Assembly (NCBI RefSeq): GCF_000612845.1
Contig: NZ_CCAT010000043.1
Coordinates: 240,428 to 304,427 of the forward strand
Direction of reading: 5' to 3'
DNA: 64,000 nucleotides
Source: Clostridium ihumii AP5
GTDB lineage: Bacteria; Bacillota; Clostridia; Clostridiales; Clostridiaceae
The notes under the pieces are model-generated. The model did not search any database and was not told where the DNA came from. It saw nothing but the letters and a program-made list of their open reading frames with translations. A program made the position numbers and the translations under genes. Below, in pieces: positions 17,432 to 26,514 of this stretch (its first letter is position 1; each line of letters starts with the position of its first letter).

Positions 17432-17896
17432 ATGAATTATGAAATAGTAAATTTAGATAAAAAGCATATTGTTGGGTTAATAAAAAATACAACTAATGAA
17501 GAAGAAAAATCAATTAAAGATATTGGAGCTTTATGGAGTAATTTTTTTAATAATAATTACTATTCAAAAATATCTGGAAAAGTTAATAACAAAACTATTG
17601 GATTATATACAGACTATGAAGGAGAGTTTACAAAACCATTTAATTTTTTAACTTGTGTTGAAGTAAATAGTGAATCTATAGTGCAATATCCTTTGGTATA
17701 TAAAAGAATACCTGCTGGAAAATATGCTAAGTTCATAATAAAAGGAGACATTCAAAAGTCAGTAGCATTATTTTGGTGTAAATTATGGAAAATGAATTTA
17801 GATAGGATGTATAGTTATGACTTTGAAGAATATCAAGAAAATGAAAATAGTGATTTAAAAAATCAAGAAATACACATATATATTTCTATAAGATAA
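17432..17896 (+). CDS. GyrI-like small-molecule-binding domain protein
   Basis: 154 residues with the GyrI-like/effector-binding fold: an N-terminal strand (MNYEIVNLDKKHIVGL), a middle IGLYTDYEGEF strand, and YKRIPAGKYAKFIIKGD followed by an amphipathic helix and a C-terminal EIHIYISIR strand. The family occurs alone or fused to AraC or MerR HTHs and binds hydrophobic compounds. It has no DNA-binding domain here. The large palindrome upstream suggests inducible control. Confidence 0.78.
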   Translation: MNYEIVNLDKKHIVGLIKNTTNEEEKSIKDIGALWSNFFNNNYYSKISGKVNNKTIGLYTDYEGEFTKPFNFLTCVEVNSESIVQYPLVYKRIPAGKYAKFIIKGDIQKSVALFWCKLWKMNLDRMYSYDFEEYQENENSDLKNQEIHIYISIR

Positions 17897-17940
17897 TAGT
17901 AAAAAACTACTCCTGAGATAAGAGTAGTTTTTTACTATTA
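17894..17940. terminator. Bidirectional terminator containing both stop codons
   Basis: A perfect 19-bp stem (17894-17912 with 17922-17940) and a 9-base loop. The plus-strand gene's TAA begins at the left base of the stem and the minus-strand gene's TAA at the right base; T6 and A6 tracts give termination in both directions. Confidence 0.85.
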
Positions 17941-19527
17941 TAATTTAAATATGGTTTTACCTTCTTTAATTGTTTCAAGTACTTTTATGCTTTTAATATC
18001 CATTTTATCTACTTTTAATGGATTTTCATTTAATATGATTAAATCTGCAAGTTTATTTTCTTTAAGACTTCCTTTTAAATCTTCTTCAAAGTATTGATAT
18101 GCTGCATTTATTGTAACTGCTTTTAATGCTTCTAATGGTTCTATTCTTTCATCTTCACCTAGTACAATACCTTTTTTAGTTATTCTATTAACAGAACACC
18201 AAACTGTTTCTAACATATTAGGTTCTATTACTGGTGAATCTTGATGAAATGTAAATTTAATTCCTTTTTTTAGTGCGGAATTTGCTAAACTTATAGAACT
18301 TGCTCTTTCAAATCCAAAGTTTTCTACATGTATATCACCCCAGTGATATACATGAGCAACAAAGAAAGATGGTATCATGTTAAGACGTTTAACATCATCT
18401 AGCTGATCTTTTCTTAAAAGCTGAGCATGTATTATGACTGGTCTTATATCATTTTTAGTATGAGCATTTTTAATAGCATCATTATATGCATTTATATATT
18501 GCTTACAAGCAGCATCTCCATTGCAATGAGCAAGCAGCTGCATATCATCTTTTATTGCTAATGTTACCTTTTCAGTTAAAGCATTATCTTCATATATAGG
18601 ATATCCCATGTAGTTAGCTTCACCATTTTTATAAGGCTCTAACATCCATGCTGTACGGCTTTGAGGTGACCCATCTAAGAAAATTTTATATCCACCAATT
18701 TTTAAGTGATTTTCATATTTTTTAATACAACTATTAAATCTTTTAACAAGGATTTCATAATCTCTTAAGTCTATATATCCAATTAAATCAAGCTTAAGCA
18801 ATTTCTTTACTCTTAATAAGTCTAATATATCACCAAGCATTGGAACTATCATGCCTTCTTGCATTGTTGTAATTCCATAACTTGCATATGTATCTTGTGC
18901 TTTTACTAGTGCTGTTGAAAGGTCTTCCATAGAAGGCATAGGTACTTTTTGAATATTATTTACATATGCATTTTCTTCAACATAACCTGTTGGTTCACCA
19001 TTTTCTTTTTCAATAATTCCACCAGAAGGGTTAGGTGTTTCACTTTTGATATTTAATATATCTAATGCTTTAGAATTAAATACACCATTATGTCCACTTT
19101 GATGTTGCAATGCTACAGGATTATTTGGAGCAGCTTTATCTAAAATTTCTTTAGTCGGGTGTGTTTTTTCAGTTAAGTTATTATGATCATATCCTTTAAC
19201 TGAAATCCATTCACCAGATTTTATATTATTCTTTTTAATAAAATTCTGAATAGAATCTATAATATCATTGAAATTGGTTGATTCTTCTACTGAAACTTGT
19301 AAAAGGGATGTTGCATATCCTGAAAAGTGACTATGACTATCAATAAAGGAAGGCATTAATGTTTTACCTTGTAAATCAATAAATTCTACTTCTTTACTTG
19401 CGACTTTAATTAATTGATCTTTTGATCCTGTTTTAAATATTTTATCATCTTTTATAAGCAAAGCTTCAACATATAATTCATTTTCCATAGTTAATATGTC
19501 ACCATTAAAGTAAAGTTTTTCACTCAT
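17938..19527 (-). CDS. Amidohydrolase, YtcJ family
   Basis: 529 residues of the amidohydrolase-3/YtcJ family. Metal ligands are visible in FIDSHSHF (residues ~60-67) and the C-terminal catalytic Asp in TFHQDSP; a conserved SGHNGVFNSKAL and HCNGDAACKQYINA are typical of YtcJ. These cytoplasmic enzymes hydrolyse amides or carbamates of mostly unknown identity. It is monocistronic, starts with ATG and shares a stem terminator with the gene opposite. Confidence 0.9.
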   Translation of the reverse strand: MSEKLYFNGDILTMENELYVEALLIKDDKIFKTGSKDQLIKVASKEVEFIDLQGKTLMPSFIDSHSHFSGYATSLLQVSVEESTNFNDIIDSIQNFIKKNNIKSGEWISVKGYDHNNLTEKTHPTKEILDKAAPNNPVALQHQSGHNGVFNSKALDILNIKSETPNPSGGIIEKENGEPTGYVEENAYVNNIQKVPMPSMEDLSTALVKAQDTYASYGITTMQEGMIVPMLGDILDLLRVKKLLKLDLIGYIDLRDYEILVKRFNSCIKKYENHLKIGGYKIFLDGSPQSRTAWMLEPYKNGEANYMGYPIYEDNALTEKVTLAIKDDMQLLAHCNGDAACKQYINAYNDAIKNAHTKNDIRPVIIHAQLLRKDQLDDVKRLNMIPSFFVAHVYHWGDIHVENFGFERASSISLANSALKKGIKFTFHQDSPVIEPNMLETVWCSVNRITKKGIVLGEDERIEPLEALKAVTINAAYQYFEEDLKGSLKENKLADLIILNENPLKVDKMDIKSIKVLETIKEGKTIFKL

Positions 19528-19711
19528 AATAATTAACTCCTATCTAAATCACTATTTTCTATTAATTATATCATCAACTAATATTTTCACTAAAGATTTA
19601 TTTAAATATGCATAATATAATATTCCGTTTATGTAAATTATAGAGTACCCAAAATATTAATAAACTATATATTAATTAGTGATAAATATTTTATTTAGAG
19701 AAGGTGTTTAA

Positions 19712-19897
19712 ATGGATTCTTCAGGAAGAAATGAAATGGATGTAGCATTAGAATTAACTTTACTTGCCCTTAAAAGTGAAACTGCATTAAGTTTAAACAA
19801 AGTAGTATGGACTTATTTAACTGCTTATGCAAATGTATCAAATGCAGCTAGAAACTATCCAGATTCATCTAAGTTTATAACAAGTCCTGAAACTTAG
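19712..19897 (+). CDS. Small protein of unknown function
   Basis: 61 residues (MDSSGRNEMDVALELTLLAL...), with a good AGAAGGTG site 7 bases before the ATG and a strong terminator 55 bases after the stop. It is mostly helical, has no signal peptide, membrane segment or cysteines. Codon use matches the neighbours. I do not recognise the family. Confidence 0.6.
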   Translation: MDSSGRNEMDVALELTLLALKSETALSLNKVVWTYLTAYANVSNAARNYPDSSKFITSPET

Positions 19898-19952
19898 ATT
19901 TAAAAATTAATTATTTAGAACTATAAAAACTAAGATATAATATATATAATTT

Positions 19953-20000
19953 AATAGAATCAATCTATTTAAACAAAATATAGATTGATTCTATTTTTTA
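19953..20000 (+). terminator. Intrinsic terminator
   Basis: 15-bp perfect stem AATAGAATCAATCTA/TAGATTGATTCTATT (19953-19967, 19981-19995) followed by T5. Confidence 0.85.
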
Positions 20001-20058
20001 TTTTAAAGGATATATATTTTTTTTATAGAATTATATAAATTATATTTTACATATAATT

Positions 20059-20296
20059 ATATAGGAATCAAATTTAGAACTTTAAGTTATTCATGCTTTA
20101 GTTGAGAAAGATACATTTAAACTACTGTACAAAAATTAACCTATTTTTAGACATTAGGAACAAAGTGAGTAATATCTACCATCACTTTTCACTCTTACTT
20201 CTTAGTTCGTAATTGATTTCCAATATAGAAATAGGAATAACTTATAACTATAGAATTATCATTTTATAAAATGTTATTTAAAATTTGAACCCTATA
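20059..20296 (+). repeat. Interspersed MITE-like repeat, copy 2
   Basis: Starts TATAGGAATCAAATTTAGAA and ends AATTTGAACCCTATA. It shares ACTTTAAGTTATTCATG, GACATTAGGAACAAAGTGAG and the right end with the copy at 40943. It fills the gap before the ABC exporter pair and ends 28 bases before the first start codon. Confidence 0.75.
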
Positions 20297-20323
20297 TTAT
20301 CTAGATTTAAGAGGTGATGACAT

Positions 20324-22051
20324 ATGAAATTTTTGAACAAATACATTAAAAAATATTGGAAATTGTTTTTTAGTGCATTATTTTTTTTAATACTTGAAAC
20401 AGTATGTGACCTTATTCAACCAACTATAATGTCTAAAATTGTAGATATAGGTGTAGCAAAAAATGATATGAACTTTGTTCTTTCAAAATCTATGTTGATG
20501 ATAGTTATTACTGGATTAGGTGCAATTGGTGCCACTGGGCGTAATATTATTGCAAGCAATGTATCTCAAAGATTTGGCACAGAACTTAGAATTGATCTTT
20601 TTACTAAAATTCAAAAACTACCTTTTAAAACCATAGATAAATATGATGGTGCATCATTAGTAACACGACTTACTAATGATGTAACACAAATTCAAAATTT
20701 TGTTAATGGTCTTATGAGGATATTTGCAAAAGCTCCGATTTTATGTTTAGGAAGTCTTATTATGGCTATAAAACTTAATAGGCGTATGTCTTTAATTTTT
20801 TTTGCAATTATACCTATAATTTTCATATTAATAGCAATTAATATGAAAATTGGTTATCCAATGTTTACAAAAGTGCAGAATTCTTTAGATAAAGTTAATT
20901 CTGTTATGAGAGAGTATTTGCAAGGAGTTAGGGTTGTTAAAGCATTTAATAGATTTGATTATGAAACATCTAGATTTGAAATGTGTAATGAAAACTTAAC
21001 GAATATCTCATCTAAAACACTAAAAATTATGGCTATATTTTCACCATTAATTACTCTTAGTGTTAATTTATGTATTGTATTAATACTTTGGATAGGAGGA
21101 ACTAAAGTAAACAATGGAACAATGCAAGTTGGAGAAATAATTGCATTTGTAAATTATATGACACATATACTATTTTCCTTAATGATAATATCTCGTGTTT
21201 TCACAGTATTTGTAAAAGCTAGTGCATCTTGTGAGCGGATAAATGAAATTTTTTCCGAGAAGATTGATGAAAATGAAGTTAATATAAAATTAGAAGAAAA
21301 CAATATAAAAGGAAAAGTAGAATTTAATAATGTATCATTTTCTTATTGTGACGAAAATAATGATATTGTTCTTAATAATATTAATTTTACTTTAGACACT
21401 TCTGAAACTCTAGGAATAATTGGTTCTACTGGTTCAGGTAAAAGTACTATAGCAAACTTAATTATGGGGTTTTATAAACCTAATTCAGGAAATATAAAAA
21501 TAAATAATGTAAATATTGAAAACGTAAATAGAAAAGATTTAAGAAATAAAATTTCAATAGTTCCTCAAAAGGTTGTTCTCTTTTCTGGAACTATCATTGA
21601 TAATATAAAAATAGGCAAAAATTCTGCTACATATGAAGAAGTTGAAAAAGCATCCATATTGGCAAATGCTCATGATTTTATTAAAGAATTTAAAGATGGA
21701 TACAATACTACATTAGGTCAAGGTGGAGTAAATTTATCAGGTGGGCAAAAACAACGTATATCTATAGCTAGAGCATTAGTCAAAAATCCAGAAATTTTAA
21801 TATTAGATGACTCTGTAAGTGCATTAGATGCAGTTACAGAAGAAAATATTAGAAATTCCCTTAAAGAATATTCTAATTCTCTTACATCAATAATAATTGC
21901 TCAACGTATTACATCTGTTATGCATGCTGATAAAATATTAGTGCTTGATGGAGGTTGTGTAGCTGGAATTGGAACACATGAAGAATTATCAAAGAATTGT
22001 GAAGTTTATAAGGAAATACTTTTATCACAAGTTGGCAAGGAGATGATGTAA
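20324..22051 (+). CDS. Heterodimeric multidrug ABC exporter, degenerate-site subunit
   Basis: 575 residues: six membrane helices (1-~310) and an ATPase domain. Walker A is GSTGSGKST and the signature is intact (LSGGQKQ). The catalytic Glu after Walker B is Asp (ILILDDSVSALD) and the switch His is Gln (IIAQRIT). This is the pattern of the degenerate-site half in BmrC/TM287-type heterodimers. The partner starts 1 base after this stop. Start supported by GAGGTGATGAC. Confidence 0.92.
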   Translation: MKFLNKYIKKYWKLFFSALFFLILETVCDLIQPTIMSKIVDIGVAKNDMNFVLSKSMLMIVITGLGAIGATGRNIIASNVSQRFGTELRIDLFTKIQKLPFKTIDKYDGASLVTRLTNDVTQIQNFVNGLMRIFAKAPILCLGSLIMAIKLNRRMSLIFFAIIPIIFILIAINMKIGYPMFTKVQNSLDKVNSVMREYLQGVRVVKAFNRFDYETSRFEMCNENLTNISSKTLKIMAIFSPLITLSVNLCIVLILWIGGTKVNNGTMQVGEIIAFVNYMTHILFSLMIISRVFTVFVKASASCERINEIFSEKIDENEVNIKLEENNIKGKVEFNNVSFSYCDENNDIVLNNINFTLDTSETLGIIGSTGSGKSTIANLIMGFYKPNSGNIKINNVNIENVNRKDLRNKISIVPQKVVLFSGTIIDNIKIGKNSATYEEVEKASILANAHDFIKEFKDGYNTTLGQGGVNLSGGQKQRISIARALVKNPEILILDDSVSALDAVTEENIRNSLKEYSNSLTSIIIAQRITSVMHADKILVLDGGCVAGIGTHEELSKNCEVYKEILLSQVGKEMM

Positions 22052-22052
22052 T

Positions 22053-23873
22053 ATGAATACTAGACCAGTAGGTAATTTTCAAAATGGATTTGGTGGTGGA
22101 CGTAGAAGATTTTCATCTCCAGTAATAAAGCCAAAAGACTTTAAAGGAACATTCAAAAGACTGTGGGAATATTTTTTAGATGAAAAAAAATCCTTAATAA
22201 TTGTATTTCTTTTTATAATAATAACTTCATTAATAAGTTTATTAGTTCCATTTTTAACAGGTAAAGCTATAGATAGCATGTCTATTAAAAATAACCTTGT
22301 AGATTTTACAGCATTGAAAATAATAATTTTTGTTTTAATAATTTCATATTTAATTGATGCAGTAACAAATTTTTTGCAGAGTTATATCATAGCAAGTGTA
22401 TCTCAAAAAATTGTGAAAAATTTAAGAAAATCATTATTTAATAAACTTCAAAAATTACCTATATCTTTTTTTGATACACATAGTAATGGGGATGTTATGA
22501 GTAGACTTACTAATGATATAGATAATATAAGCACAACTATTTCTCAATCAACAATTCAATTAATGTCTGGTGCCATTACTATAATAGGTTCTTTCATAAT
22601 GATGATAGTACTAAATATATATCTTACAATTGCAAGTCTTGTAACAATACCGTTAGTATTCTTATTAACAAGAACTATAGCAAAAAAGACTAAAGTATTA
22701 TTTAAAAATCAACAATCAGAACTTGGTAAACTTAATGGCAATATTGAAGAAATTATATCCGGCAACTTTGTCATAAAAGCTTTTAATCAAGAAGATAAAG
22801 TTATTAATGAATTTAATGATATAAATAACAAACTTTGTGATGTAGGAATAAAAGCACAAACTCTATCAGGATTTTTAATGCCGTTTATGAATGTTATTAA
22901 CAATATAGGTTTTACAATAACTTCTGGTGTAGGTGGAATTTTAGCTGTTAAAAATATGATTACTGTTGGAGTTATAGCAAGCTTTATAAGTTATTCTAGA
23001 CAATTTACAAGACCTTTAAATGAGCTTGCAAATATATTTAATACTCTTCAATCTGCCCTTGCAGGAGCAGAAAGAGTTTTTGAAATTCTTGATGAAAATG
23101 AAGAGATAGAAGATAATTTAAATTCAAAAGAGCTTTCAAATATTAATGGTGATATAACTTTTGAAAATGTATATTTTGGATATAGTGAAGAAGCATTAAT
23201 TTTAAAAAATATAAATTTTCATGTGAAAAGTGGTGAAACTATTGCACTAGTTGGTCCAACAGGGGCTGGTAAGACTACAATTATAAATTTACTATCAAGA
23301 TTTTATGATGTTTCTAAAGGAAAAATTTTAATTGATGGTGTTGATATAAAAAATTATAAAAGAGACAGTCTAAGAAAAGCATTTGGAATTGTGCTTCAAG
23401 ATACTTATCTATTTTCAGGAACGATAATGGAGAATATAAGATATGGAAGGCTAGATGCTACTGATGATGAAGTAAAAGAAGCTGCTATTATAGCAAATGC
23501 TCATTCATTTATTAGACATATGAAAAATGGATACAATACAATACTCCTAGAGAATGGAACAAATTTGAGTCAAGGTCAAAAACAACTTTTAGCTATAGCT
23601 AGAGTGATTTTATCTAATCCATCTATATTAATATTAGATGAAGCTACAAGTAATGTTGATACTCGTACAGAACTTAATATCCAAGAAGCTATGCTAAAAC
23701 TTATGAAAGGTAGAAGTAGTTTTATTATAGCTCATAGACTTAGTACAATTCGTGATGCTGACACTATAATGGTAATAGATAATGGTGAAATTGTAGAAAA
23801 GGGAAATCATTTTGAACTTATGAATAAAAAAGGAACATATTATAATATGTATTCTAAACAATTTGAAATGTAA
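22053..23873 (+). CDS. Heterodimeric multidrug ABC exporter, catalytic-site subunit
   Basis: 606 residues. Walker A GPTGAGKTT, Walker B with catalytic Glu (ILILDEATSNVD) and switch His (IIAHRLST) are intact, while the signature is altered to LSQGQKQ. This complements the partner's defects, so one ATP site is composite-active and the other is not, as in TM288/BmrD. An N-terminal extension of ~30 residues (Gly/Arg-rich) is also usual. Ribosome site AAGGAGATGATG is inside the end of the upstream gene. Confidence 0.92.
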   Translation: MNTRPVGNFQNGFGGGRRRFSSPVIKPKDFKGTFKRLWEYFLDEKKSLIIVFLFIIITSLISLLVPFLTGKAIDSMSIKNNLVDFTALKIIIFVLIISYLIDAVTNFLQSYIIASVSQKIVKNLRKSLFNKLQKLPISFFDTHSNGDVMSRLTNDIDNISTTISQSTIQLMSGAITIIGSFIMMIVLNIYLTIASLVTIPLVFLLTRTIAKKTKVLFKNQQSELGKLNGNIEEIISGNFVIKAFNQEDKVINEFNDINNKLCDVGIKAQTLSGFLMPFMNVINNIGFTITSGVGGILAVKNMITVGVIASFISYSRQFTRPLNELANIFNTLQSALAGAERVFEILDENEEIEDNLNSKELSNINGDITFENVYFGYSEEALILKNINFHVKSGETIALVGPTGAGKTTIINLLSRFYDVSKGKILIDGVDIKNYKRDSLRKAFGIVLQDTYLFSGTIMENIRYGRLDATDDEVKEAAIIANAHSFIRHMKNGYNTILLENGTNLSQGQKQLLAIARVILSNPSILILDEATSNVDTRTELNIQEAMLKLMKGRSSFIIAHRLSTIRDADTIMVIDNGEIVEKGNHFELMNKKGTYYNMYSKQFEM

Positions 23874-23885
23874 GGTATATATTTT

Positions 23886-23938
23886 AAAAAATTGACAATG
23901 GACAGTGAATGTGAAAATTTGAATTTGAAATCCTATAG
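23886..23938 (+). repeat. Interspersed repeat, truncated right end (copy 14)
   Basis: AAAATTGACAATGGACAGTG, then TTTGAATTTGAAATCCTATAG. Resembles the internal part of the copy at 56929 and the right end of the family. Confidence 0.5.
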
Positions 23939-23984
23939 TAAAGACCTCAAGTAATATAAAAAGTATTATTTGAGGTCTTTACAT
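23939..23984 (+). terminator. Intrinsic terminator
   Basis: 12-bp stem TAAAGACCTCAA/TTGAGGTCTTTA with further inner pairing, after the exporter pair. Confidence 0.75.
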
Positions 23985-23994
23985 ATATTTCATG

Positions 23995-24060
23995 TTGACA
24001 AGCTGTTTATAACATAATAAAATAGTTTGCATAGAAACTAAATGATTCGCATGCAAACTA
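23995..24060 (+). promoter_or_regulatory. Promoter with MarR-type operator
   Basis: TTGACA (23995-24000), 17 bases, TAAAAT (24018-24023). Overlapping the -10 and the predicted start are TAGTTT-N6-AAACTA (24023-24040) and a wider pair TAGTTTGCAT (24023-24032) / ATGCAAACTA (24051-24060). The operon encodes a MarR protein, so autorepression at this site is likely. Confidence 0.7.
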
Positions 24061-24075
24061 TAAGGAGAAAAGAAA

Positions 24076-24522
24076 ATGAATATTTTAAAAGTAGAAAAGA
24101 AAACTTTATTACTTGTAGCGGGACTTATTTGGGGGTTTGCAGGATTTAGAGTATTTACTTTAGGAGTAGGTGATATAAAAACTAATGATGGAAACTTGAT
24201 TTTAAGTGCATTATTTTCAGCTATAATATTTTATCTATTTTTTAAATTTATATTTAGTAAAATGTTTGAAAAGCATACTAAAAGAATTATAAACAGTAAT
24301 TTAAAGAAACATTGTATATTTTCATTTTTCGATGTTAAAAGCTATATCATAATGGGATTTATGATATTCTTTGGAATAACTATAAGAAATTTAGAAATAG
24401 TAAATCCTATATACTTAGGTTCCTTTTATATGGGCCTTGGATTTGCGTTATTTATAGCTGGTGTATTATTTTTAATAAGTTTTATAAAATTTGAAAAAAC
24501 TAAAGCTAAATATAGTTTATAA
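24076..24522 (+). CDS. Four-helix membrane protein of unknown function
   Basis: 148 residues with four hydrophobic segments (LLLVAGLIWGFAGFRVF, LILSALFSAIIFYLFFKFIF, IIMGFMIFFGI, GLGFALFIAGVLFLI). First gene of an operon with a MarR regulator and an HsmA-like membrane protein. AAGGAGAAAAG precedes the ATG. Family not recognised; the context suggests a stress- or drug-inducible membrane function. Confidence 0.7.
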   Translation: MNILKVEKKTLLLVAGLIWGFAGFRVFTLGVGDIKTNDGNLILSALFSAIIFYLFFKFIFSKMFEKHTKRIINSNLKKHCIFSFFDVKSYIIMGFMIFFGITIRNLEIVNPIYLGSFYMGLGFALFIAGVLFLISFIKFEKTKAKYSL

Positions 24523-24554
24523 AATTAATTTATGAATGGGGATGAAATAAGTAT

Positions 24555-24986
24555 ATGAATTATAATTCTTTTGAAATAGCTATGCTTATAAAGGAGATAT
24601 ATGCAAGTACCATTGAAATAGTTAGTAATAACTTAAAAGAAAGTGGACTTACTCATCAGCAAATAATGGTTATTAAGTTAATAGCTCATAATGGTAAGGT
24701 TAATATATCTCAGTTATGTGATGAAATGTTTTTAGCAAAGGGAACTGTGTCTGGTATAGTCAAAAGACTTGAATCACAAGGTTATGTAAAAAAAATTAAA
24801 GATGATGAAGATAAAAGAAATACATATGTTACTTTTTCAGATAAAGGTATAGAATTTGCTAAAAATTTTAGATGTGAAATTAATAAAAGCTTTGATAAAG
24901 TATTTGAAAATTTTACAGATGAAGAAATAAAAGAAGTTAAAAATAACTTACTAAATTTAAGAAATAAAATAAGAGGAGATAGATAA
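24555..24986 (+). CDS. MarR-family transcriptional regulator
   Basis: 143 residues with the winged helix QLCDEMFLAKGTVSGIVKRLE, the wing DDEDKRNTYVTFSDKG and flanking dimerisation helices. MarR proteins repress their own operons and release on ligand binding. The palindrome at the operon promoter fits a MarR operator. The ribosome site is weak (GGGG at a long distance), suggesting low expression or coupling. Confidence 0.9.
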   Translation: MNYNSFEIAMLIKEIYASTIEIVSNNLKESGLTHQQIMVIKLIAHNGKVNISQLCDEMFLAKGTVSGIVKRLESQGYVKKIKDDEDKRNTYVTFSDKGIEFAKNFRCEINKSFDKVFENFTDEEIKEVKNNLLNLRNKIRGDR

Positions 24987-24988
24987 AA

Positions 24989-25381
24989 ATGGATGGGAAA
25001 TTGATATTTGCAATTATCACAATAACTTTAGCTTTAGTATTTTATACTATAGGTGTTTTTTCAGAAAGAAAATCTAAAACACTAAGAAAATGGCATGTTA
25101 TTACATTTTGGTTAGGACTTGTTTTTGATACTACAGGCACATTGACTATGGAACGTATAGCATCTTTAAATGAAGTAAGTAATGCTGCTTCTGGAATTTC
25201 ACTTCATGGAATAACAGGAATGATAGCTATTATACTAATGCTATTTCATGCAATTTGGGCAACATGGGTATTATTTAAAGGAGACGATAAAAAGAAATTA
25301 GCATTTCATAAATTTAGTTTATTAGTATGGATTGTTTGGTTAATTCCTTATATTATTGGAATGGTTATAGGAATGTCATAA
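24989..25381 (+). CDS. HsmA-family four-helix membrane protein
   Basis: 130 residues, four hydrophobic helices with conserved His (LHGITGMIAIILMLFHAIWA, LRKWHVITFWLGL). This matches the small HsmA-type family (TIGR03987) as I remember it; the histidines could bind haem, but that is inference. Starts 2 bases after the MarR stop with AGGAGATAG. Confidence 0.75.
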   Translation: MDGKLIFAIITITLALVFYTIGVFSERKSKTLRKWHVITFWLGLVFDTTGTLTMERIASLNEVSNAASGISLHGITGMIAIILMLFHAIWATWVLFKGDDKKKLAFHKFSLLVWIVWLIPYIIGMVIGMS

Positions 25382-25392
25382 TTTTTAAATTA

Positions 25393-25535
25393 TATAGGAA
25401 TATGAGATTTTTTGACTATCAAATTAGAATAGTATTATTCCAAGGGGCTGTATCAAAAATATTTTTGTTAAAATATATGGTTTCAAGTTGAAAAATGAAA
25501 TTACTCAAATATTAAATGAGAATGGTAGTGTTATA
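25393..25535. repeat. Interspersed repeat, degenerate copy 9
   Basis: Begins TATAGGAATATGAG. The segment AAATGAAATTACTCAAATAT, then TAAATGAGAATGGTAG, matches the copy at 63759 (AAATGAAATTATTCAAGTAT). The right end is lost. Confidence 0.45.
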
Positions 25536-25540
25536 AGAAA

Positions 25541-25583
25541 CAGGCTATTGGTATTTAAAGTTTACCAATAGCCTTATATTTTT
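25541..25583 (+). terminator. Intrinsic terminator
   Basis: 12-bp stem AGGCTATTGGTA/TACCAATAGCCT (25542-25553, 25563-25574) with a T-rich tail. Confidence 0.75.
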
Positions 25584-25754
25584 CATTAATTTAATAATAT
25601 AGTTTATAATTTTAAATTAAACTTATTAATTAATTTATTAACTAAGTTATTTTGATACAACCCATTCATGAAAAAAAGTTTTTTTATCGATAAATTAAAA
25701 TTTAAAATAATCTTTTTATCAAATGATACTATTAATCTTACAGTTTATTCTTAT

Positions 25755-25795
25755 AAAACTTCTTCATTAAATTTACTAATGAGGAGGTTTTATTA
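25755..25795 (+). terminator. Terminator-like hairpin
   Basis: 15-base arms 25755-25769 and 25777-25791, with two G-U pairs, and a T-rich tail. No gene precedes it closely. Confidence 0.5.
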
Positions 25796-25954
25796 TATGG
25801 TTATATAAAGCAATTAATATTTATTAAAAATCTAGAATAGCACTTGAATAAATATACGAGAAAGGTATATACTGGAATAGGTGAGAAAATTAAGAAAATT
25901 TTGATTTGGTTTGTGAAAAAATTGTTTTTTATTACGTAGTTAATTGAATATAGT

Positions 25955-26240
25955 AGATTAAGGTACAAAGTTTTATGCTTTGTTTAAAAGGGAAATAAGT
26001 GAAAGTCTTATACGGTCCCGCCGCTGTAATGAGGAGAATTACTTTAAATTAGTGCCACTGATTTAAATTGGGAAGGCTAAAGTAATTTTATGATTCAGAG
26101 TCAGAAGACCTGCCTTGATTTATACACCAATACTCTACGGCAGATGGGGGGTGTCAACAAATATATATAAATTGAAGTTTATATATTTTATAGTTGTGCT
26201 ATTTTTAGCCCCTTAACGTTTAGTTAGGGGCTTTATTTAT
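25955..26240 (+). promoter_or_regulatory. Cobalamin riboswitch with terminator platform
   Basis: Conserved aptamer core GGTCCCGCCGCTGTAA (26014-26029), preceded by GGGAA..AGTGAAAGTC, and a clear B12 box AGTCAGAAGACCTGCC (26099-26114), then an ACACC/GGGTGT hairpin. The expression platform is an 11/10-bp terminator (AGCCCCTTAAC 26207-26217 with 26223-26232, then T-rich). Known members turn transcription off when adenosylcobalamin binds. The next gene is a YitT-like protein 275 bases later with a repeat element between. Confidence 0.93.
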
Positions 26241-26274
26241 TTTAAATTTTACTTAAAATACTTTAAACATTTAA

Positions 26275-26434
26275 TATAGGGTTCCAAGTTCATCTTCATA
26301 ATTATTGGTTCCAAAACTTGGATACCCTTAAGAGTGAGACTAGCTCGGAATCATTTTATAGTAAGTATTTCTTTTGAAAGCAATATATTTACAACTTAAA
26401 AAATAGTTTTGAATTCGAGCTTGTTTCCCTATAG
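26275..26434 (+). repeat. Interspersed MITE-like repeat, copy 5 (subfamily B)
   Basis: 160 bp, TATAGGGTTCCAAGTTCATC at the left end and CGAGCTTGTTTCCCTATAG at the right. Nearly identical to the copy at 56712. It sits between the riboswitch terminator and the YitT-like gene. Confidence 0.8.
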
Positions 26435-26482
26435 CATCTCACCATTTTAAGTATTTAGTTTTAAAAAAATAAGTTAATAATT

Positions 26483-26498
26483 TAACTTTTAAAAGTTA
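26483..26498. promoter_or_regulatory. Perfect 16-bp palindrome before YitT-like gene
   Basis: TAACTTTTAAAAGTTA, just 5 bases before the GGGGG ribosome site. Could be an operator or a small leader hairpin. Confidence 0.35.
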
Positions 26499-26514
26499 TA
26501 AGAGGGGGAGTTTT

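Noticed and set aside
19712..19897. Signal peptide or bacteriocin precursor
   Set aside because: The 61-residue protein has no double-Gly leader, no Cys and no hydrophobic core, and no export gene adjoins it.
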